From an uncultured Clostridia bacterium (GTDB lineage: Bacteria > Bacillota_I > Bacilli_A > RF39 > UBA660), in NCBI GenBank assembly GCA_947304495.1, contig CAMZBG010000001.1:1-56765 (forward strand): a stretch of 56,765 bases of DNA. The letters run 5' to 3'. Under the pieces are notes generated by a model. The model was given only the letters and a program-made list of their open reading frames with translations, had not been told where the DNA came from and did no database searches. This document shows, piece by piece, positions 37,602 to 46,298 of this stretch; position 1 is the first letter of the stretch; every line of letters begins with the position of its first letter. Made by a program: the position numbers and the translations under genes.

Positions 37602-39348
37602 AGAAGATGAAAAATTAAGTGTAAAAAATCATAGCTGTGCTCATTTGTTAGCACAAGCAATTAAACATTTATATCCAAATGCAATGTTTTGGGTAGGACC
37701 AGTTATTGAATCTGGATTTTATTACGATGTCGATTTAGGAGATGAAGTAATAAAAGAAGAAGATTTAGAAAAAATCGAAAAAGAAATGAAGAAAATCAGT
37801 AAGGATGGTAAGAAGATTATTAGACATGAACTAAGCAAAGAAGAGGCTTTGGAAATGTTTAAAAATGATCCATATAAGATAGATTTGATTTCTAGAATGG
37901 ATGAGGAAAGCGAAGTAATAAGTTGTTATTCGCAAGGTGACTTTACTGATTTATGCCGTGGACCACATGTGGATACAGTAAAAGAATTGAAGTATTTTAA
38001 GTTGCTTAAGGTAAGTGGTGCTTATTTCAAAGGCGATTCTAAAAATAAAATGCTTCAAAGAATTTATGGCGTATGCTTTGATAATGAAGAGGATCTTAAC
38101 AATTATTTAGCTGAATTAGAAGATGCTAAAGAAAGAGATCATCGTAAAATTGGTAAAGATTTAGATATCTTTATGTCAGATGACCTAGTTGGTAAAGGTA
38201 TGCCTTTGTGGTTGCCAAATGGTGCACTAATCAGAAAACAATTAGAAAATTATATATATGAAAAAGAACAAAAATTAGGATATAAACATGTATATACTCC
38301 TTGTGTAGGAACTGTTGATTTATATAAAACTAGTGGACACTGGGATCACTATAAAGAAAATATGTTTCCATCTATGAAGGTAGATGAAGAAGAATTTGTT
38401 TTAAGACCAATGAACTGTCCACATCATATGTTGATATATAGAAATGATTTACATTCATATCGTGAATTACCAATTAGAATTGGTGAATTTGCAACAGATT
38501 TTAGATACGAAGCAAGTGGGGCTGTTAAAGGACTAGAAAGAGTAAGATGCATGTGTCAAAATGATGCACATTTATTTGTTACTCCAGAACAAATTGGTGA
38601 CGAGTTTAAACGTGTTGTCGAATTAATATTGGATGTTTATCGTGACTTTGGCTTAAATGATTATAAATTTAGATTATCATTGCGTGATCCAGAGGATAAA
38701 GAAAAATATTTTGATGATGATGAAATGTGGAATAATGCTGAAAATAAACTTCGTGAAGTACTTAATTCTTTCGGAATTGAATATTACGAAGCAATTGGCG
38801 AAGCTGCATTTTATGGTCCAAAACTAGATGTTGAAGTAAAACCTGCTGTAGGGCCTGAAGTAACATTATCTACTTGTCAATTAGATTTCTTATTACCAAG
38901 AAGATTTGAATTATCTTATATTGATAATGAAGGTAATAAACAGACTCCAGTTGTAATTCATAGAGCAATTTTTGGGACATTCGATAGATTTACGGCATTT
39001 ATCCTTGAAGAAACTAAAGGCGTTTTACCATTGTGGCTTGCTCCAGTTGGTGTTAACATTATTCCAGTAAATAATGAATATCATTTAGAATATGCTAATA
39101 AAGTACTTAATAAGTTACGTGATGAAAATATTAGATGTGAGTTAGATGAAAGCGATGAAAAATTAAGCTATCGTATGCGCTTAAGTCAAACAAGAAAAAT
39201 TCCTTATACATTAGTAATTGGCGATAAGGAAAGAGATAATGATATGGTAACTTATAGAAGGTTTGGTAGTCAGGAATCATTTAGTGTTTCAATGGCAGAA
39301 TTTTTGAAACTAGTAAAAGAAGAAATTAAAAACAAAGGAAATAAATAG
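37588..39348 (+). CDS. thrS: Threonyl-tRNA synthetase without the TGS domain
   Basis: A 586-residue class II synthetase. The protein starts almost directly at the editing domain: HSCAHLLAQAIKHLYPNA is at residue 16-33, whereas in E. coli about 60 residues of TGS domain come first. The editing site, the zinc ligands (cysteine in MNCPHH, histidine in NDAHLF and in VVIHRAIFG), motif 2 (FRYEASGAVKGLERVR) and the anticodon-binding domain (about 480-580) are present. AGGAAGG gives a good ribosome site, and no in-frame TGS coding precedes it because rnr occupies the overlapping frame. It is controlled by the T-box at 35038. Confidence 0.95.
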   Translation: MINIKEDEKLSVKNHSCAHLLAQAIKHLYPNAMFWVGPVIESGFYYDVDLGDEVIKEEDLEKIEKEMKKISKDGKKIIRHELSKEEALEMFKNDPYKIDLISRMDEESEVISCYSQGDFTDLCRGPHVDTVKELKYFKLLKVSGAYFKGDSKNKMLQRIYGVCFDNEEDLNNYLAELEDAKERDHRKIGKDLDIFMSDDLVGKGMPLWLPNGALIRKQLENYIYEKEQKLGYKHVYTPCVGTVDLYKTSGHWDHYKENMFPSMKVDEEEFVLRPMNCPHHMLIYRNDLHSYRELPIRIGEFATDFRYEASGAVKGLERVRCMCQNDAHLFVTPEQIGDEFKRVVELILDVYRDFGLNDYKFRLSLRDPEDKEKYFDDDEMWNNAENKLREVLNSFGIEYYEAIGEAAFYGPKLDVEVKPAVGPEVTLSTCQLDFLLPRRFELSYIDNEGNKQTPVVIHRAIFGTFDRFTAFILEETKGVLPLWLAPVGVNIIPVNNEYHLEYANKVLNKLRDENIRCELDESDEKLSYRMRLSQTRKIPYTLVIGDKERDNDMVTYRRFGSQESFSVSMAEFLKLVKEEIKNKGNK

Positions 39349-39371
39349 AGAACGATAAGTTCTCTATTTTG
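39346..39371 (+). terminator. Terminator after thrS
   Basis: TAGAGAAC/GTTCTCTA stem with loop GATAA; the T-run that follows is short (ATTTTG), so efficiency is uncertain. Confidence 0.7.
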
Positions 39372-39418
39372 TTATTGTGTAAAATTTGTGTCAAATGCCT
39401 ATTAATGTCGAAATATTG

Positions 39419-39427
39419 TGCTATAAT
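39419..39427 (+). promoter_or_regulatory. Extended -10 promoter of the surface-protein gene
   Basis: TGC followed by TATAAT (39422-39427); the -35 region is poor. The leader to the ATG is about 100 bases and holds AGGAGGTGTTGATT near 39471, which looks like a ribosome site but has no lasting reading frame of its own. Confidence 0.6.
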
Positions 39428-39535
39428 TAATTTAAATGATAGTTGATGATGAAGATGAGATTATCATATACAGGAGGTGTTGATTCAGGGGAACACAAAC
39501 TTAAAATACATAAAAACAAAAAAGGAAGGAAAAAT

Positions 39536-41476
39536 ATGAAAAAATTAGGAAAGAAAATAAACTATTTTGTAAAAGTATTTTTAGCAGTTGGTTTATTGTT
39601 TACTAATGTTTCTTCAATTTCAGTTGTTTTTGCTTATGAAGGCGATGAAACAAATAATGATACTACTGAAACTGTTTTAACTGATAATCCTTCGGAGGGT
39701 GAAGAGAATAAAGAAGAAAACTTAGAAGAATTAGAAGAAGAAAAAAATAGTGAAGAAAACTTAGAAGACGAAAATACAAATGAAGAGAATACTTCAGAAG
39801 AAAATGAAGATTTAAACGAAGAAAATACTGAAGAAGAAAATAAAGAAGAAAACGAAAATTTAAATGAAAATGAAACTTTAGAAGAAAATGAAAATCAAGA
39901 AGAAGAAAAAACGGATGAAAATATACCTGGAGAGGAACTAGGCACTGGAGAACAAACAGATGAAGAATCTAATACAACTACTGAATATGATTATACAGCT
40001 ATGTTAAATCAAAGTGCTGCTGATCTAGGTTTAAGTTCAGCATACTCTTTTAAAGAAGTCGATGGTGAAAAAAGGTTGTATGTTATAAATGGCGTTAATG
40101 ATGGAGAAGTTGGACAAATCATAGATAATGCATTTTCTGATGTGAGTGGAGAAATTGTAGAGGACGATGTAATTCTTACTCACGGAGATAAGGAAATAAC
40201 ATATCATGTATATATTTACAATAATGATTATTTGCTAGAATTGGTTAAAGCAGCTGTTGGTAACGAAGATGCTACAATCGAGGAAGGCGATATGAATGGT
40301 GATGGTAAAGTAGATGCTGAAGATGCAGTAATTCTAAATAGAATATTGAATGATGGATTTGCTGATTACGAACCTGAAGAATCAGATACCAAAATCAATT
40401 CTAGATTAGATGCTTATGTTAATGAAGAGGCAATAAGTGGAGAAGTAAATGTTTCTACTGGTGATACATTCACAGTTGAGTATGTACTTACATTAACAAA
40501 AGATGCAATCGATACAGTTACAGGTTCTATAAATTATAACAAAGATTTGTTAAGTTTAGAAAATGTTGAAGCAAGAAATCTAACTACTGGTGAAGTATAT
40601 GAAGGTAAATATTTATATTTAGGTGACTTCATTATGGGTTCTGAAAAAGAAAACGAGGATGGCACTATTGAATATGAAGCAGTTGATTATGTAATTATTG
40701 TTATGACATTTAAAGCATTAACATCTGGTAGCGATACGATTAGTATTGATAATTTAGGATACTATTACGAAATGACATATTATGAAGGTGAAAACGGTAA
40801 TGATGTGATGGTAGTAGTTCTATCTAGTGATACTTCACTTGAATCATTATCAATTGCTGGCCAAAGTGTAGAGTTAAAAGATGGTGTATACGAATACGAA
40901 ATCACTGTTGATGAAGATGTAACTGATGCTTCAGTTCAAGTTAGTGTAGCTGATGGTAATGCTGAAATCACTTCAATAGTTGCCCCTGAAGAACTAGCTG
41001 AAGGCGAAAATGAAATTAAGATCACAGTTACTGCTGAAGATGGAAAAGAACAAGTATATACAGTGAAAGTCATTAGAGGCAAAGTACAAGAAGAAGCACA
41101 ACAAGAAGCCAATGAAGCAACTGTTAGTCCAATAAGTTACCAAGAAGATACATATGATAATAATAATGATGACGAACCAATTATCGATGATGGTGGTAAT
41201 AAACAAGATGATGATAAGAAAAATGATGATAATAAAGAAGATGACAACAATAAAGAAGAAAATAAGGATAATGGTAAATTATCTAGAATTATAATTATTT
41301 CATTAATCTTATTGGCATTAGCTGGACTTATCTATTTAATATTCAAAGATGAAGATGAAGAAACTAAGAAGTCTAATAAAGATATTAATAGATTCAAAAA
41401 TGATGATATAACCAATGAAAAAAAGGTTAATAATAAAAATAAAAAAGTAGATAAAAATCATAAAAAAGGAAGATAA
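39536..41476 (+). CDS. Surface protein with cohesin-like, dockerin-like and cadherin-like modules
   Basis: A 646-residue envelope protein. A signal peptide (about residues 1-32, cut near VFA-YEG) is followed by a Glu/Asn-rich low-complexity spacer (about 35-145), a beta domain, a dockerin-type calcium motif (GDMNGDGKVDAEDAVILNRIL, near 252-272), a cohesin-like domain (VSTGDTFTVEYVLTLT onward, about 305-440), and a cadherin-like beta sandwich (LESLSIAGQSVELKDG onward). After an Asp/Asn/Lys spacer comes one membrane helix (about 582-600) and a basic tail. It is anchored by the helix, not by a sortase signal. It immediately precedes the Tad operon but has its own promoter and terminator. Binding partners are unknown. 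Confidence 0.85.
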   Translation: MKKLGKKINYFVKVFLAVGLLFTNVSSISVVFAYEGDETNNDTTETVLTDNPSEGEENKEENLEELEEEKNSEENLEDENTNEENTSEENEDLNEENTEEENKEENENLNENETLEENENQEEEKTDENIPGEELGTGEQTDEESNTTTEYDYTAMLNQSAADLGLSSAYSFKEVDGEKRLYVINGVNDGEVGQIIDNAFSDVSGEIVEDDVILTHGDKEITYHVYIYNNDYLLELVKAAVGNEDATIEEGDMNGDGKVDAEDAVILNRILNDGFADYEPEESDTKINSRLDAYVNEEAISGEVNVSTGDTFTVEYVLTLTKDAIDTVTGSINYNKDLLSLENVEARNLTTGEVYEGKYLYLGDFIMGSEKENEDGTIEYEAVDYVIIVMTFKALTSGSDTISIDNLGYYYEMTYYEGENGNDVMVVVLSSDTSLESLSIAGQSVELKDGVYEYEITVDEDVTDASVQVSVADGNAEITSIVAPEELAEGENEIKITVTAEDGKEQVYTVKVIRGKVQEEAQQEANEATVSPISYQEDTYDNNNDDEPIIDDGGNKQDDDKKNDDNKEDDNNKEENKDNGKLSRIIIISLILLALAGLIYLIFKDEDEETKKSNKDINRFKNDDITNEKKVNNKNKKVDKNHKKGR

Positions 41477-41493
41477 AAATCTTTCTTTTTTTT
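41468..41493 (+). terminator. Terminator of the surface-protein gene
   Basis: GGAAGAT/ATCTTTC stem (one G-T pair) with loop AAAA, then eight T. It contains the stop codon. Confidence 0.8.
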
Positions 41494-41501
41494 GTTTATG
41501 A

Positions 41502-41510
41502 TGATATAAT
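41502..41510 (+). promoter_or_regulatory. Extended -10 promoter of the Tad operon
   Basis: TGA followed by TATAAT (41505-41510). No clear -35 box. Confidence 0.6.
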
Positions 41511-41539
41511 TGTTATGATAGAGGTATTAGGAGGTAATT

Positions 41540-41875
41540 ATGAATAGAAAGGGTCAAGCTTTAGTTGAATTTGTATTTATATTACCAGTATTTCTATTTA
41601 TATTATTCGTAATATATGATTTTGGTATGGTTTTTAACAGAAAGAATATACTAATTAGCGATAGTAGTGATATTGTCGAGTTGTATAGAAATGGAAAAAC
41701 AATTGAGGAAATAAATGGAATGTATTCAGATGTTCTTGTAGAAGTGGATAGTACTAGTGACTATAACAAACTAACCTTAACTAGTAATGTTAAATTAATT
41801 ACTCCTGGATTGAATCGAGTATTTGGTAATCCATATAAAATAAAAGTAGAGAGGTATATACCTAATGAGGAATAA
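41540..41875 (+). CDS. TadE-like minor pilin
   Basis: A 111-residue protein beginning MNRKGQALVEFVFILPVFLF: a basic start, the GQALVEF motif and one hydrophobic helix (about residues 8-28), the hallmark of TadE family pseudopilins. The rest is a short extracytoplasmic domain. It is likely to be a minor component of a Tad/Flp-type pilus. The ribosome site is AGGAGG. It overlaps the next gene by 11 bases. Confidence 0.85.
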   Translation: MNRKGQALVEFVFILPVFLFILFVIYDFGMVFNRKNILISDSSDIVELYRNGKTIEEINGMYSDVLVEVDSTSDYNKLTLTSNVKLITPGLNRVFGNPYKIKVERYIPNEE

Positions 41876-42245
41876 TAGAGGACAAAGTTTAGTTTTGTTT
41901 GTACTAACATTACCAATATTATTCTTAATATTTTTGGGAATATATACTATTGGAAGAATGTCTTTATTGAAACAAGAATTAGATAGTATTGCTAATATGG
42001 CAATTAGTTATGGCGTAGATAATATTGATGAAGATAATATCGTTAGTAAAGTTGAAAACATAATTAGAAAAAATAAAAATGATATTGATAAAGTAGAAGT
42101 TAGCTTTGAAGATAGTAAGTTAAGAGTAATGCTTGTTGAAGATTTAAATATGAAATTATCATTACTTAGTGGCAAACTTAAGGTAAAATCTAGCTATATT
42201 GGATATCTTCAAGAAGATAAAAAGATAATTGAAAGGGATAAATAG
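41865..42245 (+). CDS. Second TadE/TadF-like minor pilin
   Basis: A 126-residue protein with start MRNNRGQSLVLFVLTLPILFL, a TadE-type amino end in which the usual glutamate is replaced by leucine, so processing by a TadV-type peptidase may differ. It has one membrane helix and a small outside domain (about residues 30-126). Position between TadE and the ATPase genes fits TadF/TadG-type roles. Confidence 0.8.
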   Translation: MRNNRGQSLVLFVLTLPILFLIFLGIYTIGRMSLLKQELDSIANMAISYGVDNIDEDNIVSKVENIIRKNKNDIDKVEVSFEDSKLRVMLVEDLNMKLSLLSGKLKVKSSYIGYLQEDKKIIERDK

Positions 42246-42255
42246 GTGGTGTAAT

Positions 42256-43026
42256 ATGAATAATCAAAATGGTAAGATTATTACAATTTCATCAGTTAAG
42301 GGTGGTGTTGGCAAAACAACACTAACCATTAATTTAGCAGGAATATATTTTCTTCAGAAGAAAAAAGTTTTAATTATCGATTTAGATTTATTTGCTGGTG
42401 GCGTTGCAACGCTTACTAATGTTAGTAATAAAAAAGATATATATATGTTGGTTGATGCACTTAGTAATAATAAGCAGATTGAACTTTCAGATTATGTAGC
42501 AAAATATAATAGTGGAATAGATGTTTTAGCTAGTCCAAAAGATCCAAGAGATGTTTCAAAAATTGAAAGTAAATATATAAACAAAATATTCGATATTGCA
42601 AAACATGATTATGATGTAATTCTTGTTGATACGACTCATTCTTTAGATGAAATTTCTTTGGTTGCTATCGATGCTTCTTATTGTAGCGCTTTTGTTATCA
42701 CAAATGATTTGGTTGATATAAAAAACATGAAAAGTTTAGTCAATATTTTTAATGAAATGGGTAAGGATAATTATAAAATTGTCTTAAATAATTCTAGAGA
42801 TACGGGTAAAGATTATATCAGTTTATTCGATATTAGAAATATGATTAAAAGAAATATCGATTATACAATATCTAAAAATTTCTATGTCAAAAATATTGAT
42901 AAATATGTATTGAACGGAGAGATTCTTACACTTAATAAGACAGTACGTAGATTTTATAGTAACGATATGGCTAATATGGAAAAGCTTGCGTTATCATTAA
43001 TACAGGATGGTGATAGTCATGAATAA
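42256..43026 (+). CDS. TadZ/CpaE-like MinD-family ATPase
   Basis: A 256-residue cytoplasmic ATPase of the ParA/MinD group: deviant Walker A SSVKGGVGKTTLTINLAG (near 11-28), DLDLFAGGVATL for the switch region and VILVDTTHSLDE for Walker B. TadZ/CpaE proteins place the pilus machine in the cell. A separate receiver-like amino-terminal domain, found in some TadZ proteins, is absent. The ATG at 42256 follows TAGGTGGTG. It overlaps the end of the next gene's leader and runs 8 bases into cpaF. Confidence 0.88.
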   Translation: MNNQNGKIITISSVKGGVGKTTLTINLAGIYFLQKKKVLIIDLDLFAGGVATLTNVSNKKDIYMLVDALSNNKQIELSDYVAKYNSGIDVLASPKDPRDVSKIESKYINKIFDIAKHDYDVILVDTTHSLDEISLVAIDASYCSAFVITNDLVDIKNMKSLVNIFNEMGKDNYKIVLNNSRDTGKDYISLFDIRNMIKRNIDYTISKNFYVKNIDKYVLNGEILTLNKTVRRFYSNDMANMEKLALSLIQDGDSHE

Positions 43027-44344
43027 TAAGTCATTACTTGATGAATTTAATGTTCATAAAAGAGAGATTAAGTTAGAAGATGTAAGCGATTATGAGGTGT
43101 TTCCTGATAAATCAAAGTTGGATGTTCTAAGGTCAAAGATTGTTCAAAATTTAATTAATAATCAAATTCCAGAAAATGTTTCTTTGGAACAATATATTAA
43201 TGATCAAATAGATGAAACATTAGAAGATTATGATTTGGATACAAATCAAAGAAATCATATATTTAATTTAATTCAAAATGAAATAAATGGATATGGACCA
43301 CTTACTGATTTGCTTAATAATGATTCAGTTACTGAAATAATGGTAAATGGAACAAATGATATATATGTTGAAGTAGATGGTAAACTCGTTAAAGATGAGT
43401 CAGTATCTTTCATCAATGAGGATCATATAATTAGAACAATTCAAAGAATAGTTCAACCATTAGGTAGAACTATCGATGCAGTAAATCCAATGGTTGATGC
43501 AAGACTTAGAGATGGCTCTAGACTTAATGCTATTATTCCACCATTATCATTGACAGGACCAGTTGTAACAATAAGAAAATTTTCTAAAAGAATGGATAGT
43601 ATTGATGATTTACTTCGTATGGGCACCATGACTACATACATGGCAGAATTTTTACAAGCATGTGTTGAAGCAAAACTTAATATAATAATTTCTGGTGGTA
43701 CTGGTACTGGTAAAACAACATTACTTAATATTCTTAGTGGTTTTATTTCAGACGAAGAAAGAATTATTACGATTGAAGATGCAGCAGAATTGAAACTTCA
43801 TCAATCACATGTAATTTCTTTAGAGACAAGAATGGTTAATTATGAGGGTGAAGGGGAAATTACAGTAAGAGATTTGGTCCGAAATTCACTTCGTATGAGA
43901 CCTGATAGAATAATTGTTGGTGAAGTAAGAGGTAAAGAAGCATTTGATATGCTTCAAGCAATGAATACTGGTCATGAAGGTTCTATTACTACATTGCACT
44001 CAAATTCACCAGAGGATGCCATTAATAGATTAGAGACAATGATGTTAATGAACGATATGGAATTGCCAGTAAGTGCTATTCGAAATTATATAGAGAAAGC
44101 AATTAATATTGTTATTCAAATAGATAGATTATCTGATGGTAAGAGAAAAATAAGTTCTATTTCAGAAGTCGTAGGCATTAAAGATGATAAAGTTAGCCTA
44201 AAAGAAATATTTGCTTTTAAAGAAAATGGACTTTCTGAGCAAGGTGAAGTAAGAGGAGAATTTGTTTTATATAAATACATACCAAAGGTATATGAAAGAA
44301 TGAAGAGAAAGGGTATTATTCTTAAAGATATTTTTGGTGAATAG
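43019..44344 (+). CDS. CpaF/TadA secretion ATPase
   Basis: A 441-residue hexameric traffic ATPase that powers pilus assembly. Features are an amino-terminal helical domain, GYGPLTDLL and TEIMVNGTNDIYVE, Walker A ISGGTGTGKTTLLN (about residues 225-238), ITIEDAAELKL (Asp box), MRPDRIIVGEVRGKEAFDML (Walker B with arginine contacts) and NTGHEGSITTLHSNSPEDA (His box). All nucleotide-handling motifs are intact. A single such ATPase is typical of Tad systems, which use it for both extension and retraction. Confidence 0.95.
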   Translation: MNNKSLLDEFNVHKREIKLEDVSDYEVFPDKSKLDVLRSKIVQNLINNQIPENVSLEQYINDQIDETLEDYDLDTNQRNHIFNLIQNEINGYGPLTDLLNNDSVTEIMVNGTNDIYVEVDGKLVKDESVSFINEDHIIRTIQRIVQPLGRTIDAVNPMVDARLRDGSRLNAIIPPLSLTGPVVTIRKFSKRMDSIDDLLRMGTMTTYMAEFLQACVEAKLNIIISGGTGTGKTTLLNILSGFISDEERIITIEDAAELKLHQSHVISLETRMVNYEGEGEITVRDLVRNSLRMRPDRIIVGEVRGKEAFDMLQAMNTGHEGSITTLHSNSPEDAINRLETMMLMNDMELPVSAIRNYIEKAINIVIQIDRLSDGKRKISSISEVVGIKDDKVSLKEIFAFKENGLSEQGEVRGEFVLYKYIPKVYERMKRKGIILKDIFGE

Positions 44345-44345
44345 A

Positions 44346-44489
44346 ATGAAGCGAATACACGGAAAGGAAATTAGCTATATTGCAATATTATTAATAATAT
44401 GTATATTATCTTTTCTAATCGCTAAATTTATTGTAAGAAGTAATATTGGCGGTGAAGAAATACCAATAGATACAAGTACAAGAATGTAA
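44346..44489 (+). CDS. 47-residue single-helix membrane peptide in the Tad operon
   Basis: A small reading frame that starts 2 bases after cpaF ends: MKRIHGKEISYIAILLIICI, then LSFLIAKFIVRSNIGGEEIP and a short polar end. One membrane helix (about 10-28) follows a basic start. It is tightly packed between cpaF and tadB with no spare intergenic bases. There is no obvious strong ribosome site, but it is close enough for coupled translation. It could be a small Tad accessory protein. It does not carry a Flp pilin signal (no G/XXXXEY motif). Confidence 0.6.
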   Translation: MKRIHGKEISYIAILLIICILSFLIAKFIVRSNIGGEEIPIDTSTRM

Positions 44490-44508
44490 TAAGGTGGTGG
44501 TGATAATT

Positions 44509-45501
44509 GTGGATAAAAGATTATTTATTATATCGATACAAATAGTATTAGTGTTAGTTTTGGTTGCAATTATCACTATGTTTATTAGATTAAATAACGC
44601 TGTTAAACTTGAAAAAAGAATAGCTAGATATAGTATTAGAGGAAATCCTAATAACGAAAACTCTTCGGTGTTTGATAGAGTATGGAATAGGTATTTATTA
44701 TTTGTTAAAAATCAAAGAAAAAAAATAAGAAAATTATTTCCTACGCTTACAAGAATCTATGATAAATATTCGGTAGGTAGCGAATATAAAACTGAAGATT
44801 TAATTACTCATAAATTAATTATTAGTTTTATATTTGTAATTTTAACAATAATTGCAATGAGTATTCAGGGAAGATTAGTAACAATGGCTCAGTTATTATT
44901 TAGTTTAATTATAGGATTTTATACATTGGATATTTATTTGGTTATCGTTATGAAAGTAAATAGAAAAAGAATTGAAAATGATATGCTAAGGGCGATAATC
45001 ATTATGAACAATGCTTTTAAATCTGGCAAATCAACAATTCAAGCAGTCGAAATAGTTAGTAAAAAATTGAATACTCCGATTGGTGTTGAATTTAAAAGAA
45101 TATATGAAGAAATGAAATATGGATTAGCTATAGATACTGTTTTTGATCGTTTTAGTAAGAGGGTTAATATTGAAGAAGCTGAATATTTATCTTCTTCTTT
45201 GACAATCTTAAATCGAACTGGTGGTAATATCGTAGCGGTTTTCGATTCGATTGAAAAAACACTTTTTGATAAGAAAAAACTAAAAGAAGAACTAAAAAAT
45301 TCTACCATAGTATCAAAATTAGTCGTAAGAATTTTATTGGTAGTTCCAGTGCTCTTTGTTTTAATTATCTACTTTTTAAATCCAACTTATTTTTCTCCGT
45401 TTTTTGCTAGTCCACTTGGATATATGCTTGTAGGAATTATTCTTGTTATGTTCATAATATATGCTTATTTATTGGCTAGAATAGTGAAGGTGGATTACTA
45501 A
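44509..45501 (+). CDS. TadB-like pilus membrane protein
   Basis: About 330 residues: one membrane helix at the start, a cytoplasmic section, two helices near residues 105-145 and two at the end (about 270-325), with the T2SS-F cytoplasmic domain between them (AIIIMNNAFKSGKSTIQAVE, RTGGNIVAVFDSIEKTL). GTG at 44509 is preferred because AAGGTGGTGG (44491-44500) is well spaced for it. Together with TadC it would form the inner-membrane platform for CpaF. The stop codon overlaps the tadC start. Confidence 0.88.
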   Translation: MDKRLFIISIQIVLVLVLVAIITMFIRLNNAVKLEKRIARYSIRGNPNNENSSVFDRVWNRYLLFVKNQRKKIRKLFPTLTRIYDKYSVGSEYKTEDLITHKLIISFIFVILTIIAMSIQGRLVTMAQLLFSLIIGFYTLDIYLVIVMKVNRKRIENDMLRAIIIMNNAFKSGKSTIQAVEIVSKKLNTPIGVEFKRIYEEMKYGLAIDTVFDRFSKRVNIEEAEYLSSSLTILNRTGGNIVAVFDSIEKTLFDKKKLKEELKNSTIVSKLVVRILLVVPVLFVLIIYFLNPTYFSPFFASPLGYMLVGIILVMFIIYAYLLARIVKVDY

Positions 45502-46205
45502 TGAATAAAGAAGAGTTAATAAATAGAATATATAGTGATAGATATATTAAAAAGCAGATAAATAAAATTAAATTATTAGGTACAGGTAATCAGATAAATA
45601 TTTATGATTTGATATTGGCCCGTTTTGTATCGTCTGTTACCGTATTTGTAATAAGTTTATGTTCATTTAATTATGGATATATTATAGCTCCTATAGTAAC
45701 ACTTACTTATTATTATATGTTTAATAAAGTGATTATCGATAATAAACTCCATAAGAGAATGATAAAATTAGAAAGTGAAGCTATGCACTTCTTTGAAGTA
45801 TTAACATTATCGTTGGAAACTGGGCGAAATTTGATTGAAGCAATTCAAGTTACAACTGCAAATGTTTCAGGTGTTTTATCAGGTGAATTCAAAGAAACTA
45901 TAAGAGAAGTAGATTTTGGTAAAAGTTTGAATGAAGCGTTATCTGATATGCAAAAAAGAATTCCTAGTGATACGATTAATAATATTATATTATCACTTAC
46001 AGAATCTAATCTATATGGTAATAGTATAATTCAAAACTTATATAATCAAATTGATTTTTTAAGAGAAAAAAGAAAGATGGAGGTTAAAGGAAGAATAAGT
46101 AAAGTTCCAGTATTAATTAGCGTGATTTCTGTTTTCTTCTTTATTCCACTTTTACTTTTATTAATATTAGGACCAGTATTTTTGGAATATATAGGTTTAG
46201 GATAA
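45501..46205 (+). CDS. TadC-like pilus membrane protein
   Basis: A 234-residue T2SS-F-domain protein with helices near residues 35-75 and at the end (about 205-230). The cytoplasmic domain has the family pattern LSLETGRNLIEAIQVTT, EVDFGKSLNEALSDMQKRIPSDTINNIILSL. It is slightly shorter than most TadC proteins. It is the last gene of the operon; no Flp pilin, TadV prepilin peptidase or TadG is present here. Confidence 0.88.
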   Translation: MNKEELINRIYSDRYIKKQINKIKLLGTGNQINIYDLILARFVSSVTVFVISLCSFNYGYIIAPIVTLTYYYMFNKVIIDNKLHKRMIKLESEAMHFFEVLTLSLETGRNLIEAIQVTTANVSGVLSGEFKETIREVDFGKSLNEALSDMQKRIPSDTINNIILSLTESNLYGNSIIQNLYNQIDFLREKRKMEVKGRISKVPVLISVISVFFFIPLLLLLILGPVFLEYIGLG

Positions 46206-46237
46206 AAATCAGTAATATATAATTACTGATTTTTTTA
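46206..46237 (+). terminator. Terminator of the Tad operon
   Basis: Eleven-base-pair stem AAATCAGTAAT/ATTACTGATTT with loop ATATA and a T-run. Confidence 0.92.
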
Positions 46238-46247
46238 AATAAAATAC

Positions 46248-46276
46248 TTTAAAAAATAAATAAATTATGTTAAGAT
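46248..46276 (+). promoter_or_regulatory. Promoter of the yebC-like gene
   Basis: TTTAAA (46248-46253), 17-base spacer, TAAGAT (46271-46276) with an extended -10 TGT. Confidence 0.55.
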
Positions 46277-46298
46277 ATTGGATGTATGGAGGTGGATT

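Noticed and set aside
39465..39535. A second start or leader peptide near AGGAGGTGTTGATT in the surface-protein leader
   Set aside because: No sustained reading frame with a matching start follows; the signal peptide clearly starts at 39536.
39640..39960. Repeat or CRISPR-like array in the Glu/Asn-rich region
   Set aside because: The repeats are short GAA/AAT-type codon runs inside a continuous coding frame, without regular spacers.
44346..44489. The 47-residue peptide as the Flp major pilin
   Set aside because: It lacks the G/XXXXEY processing motif and the hydrophobic part is placed and sized like a plain membrane helix.
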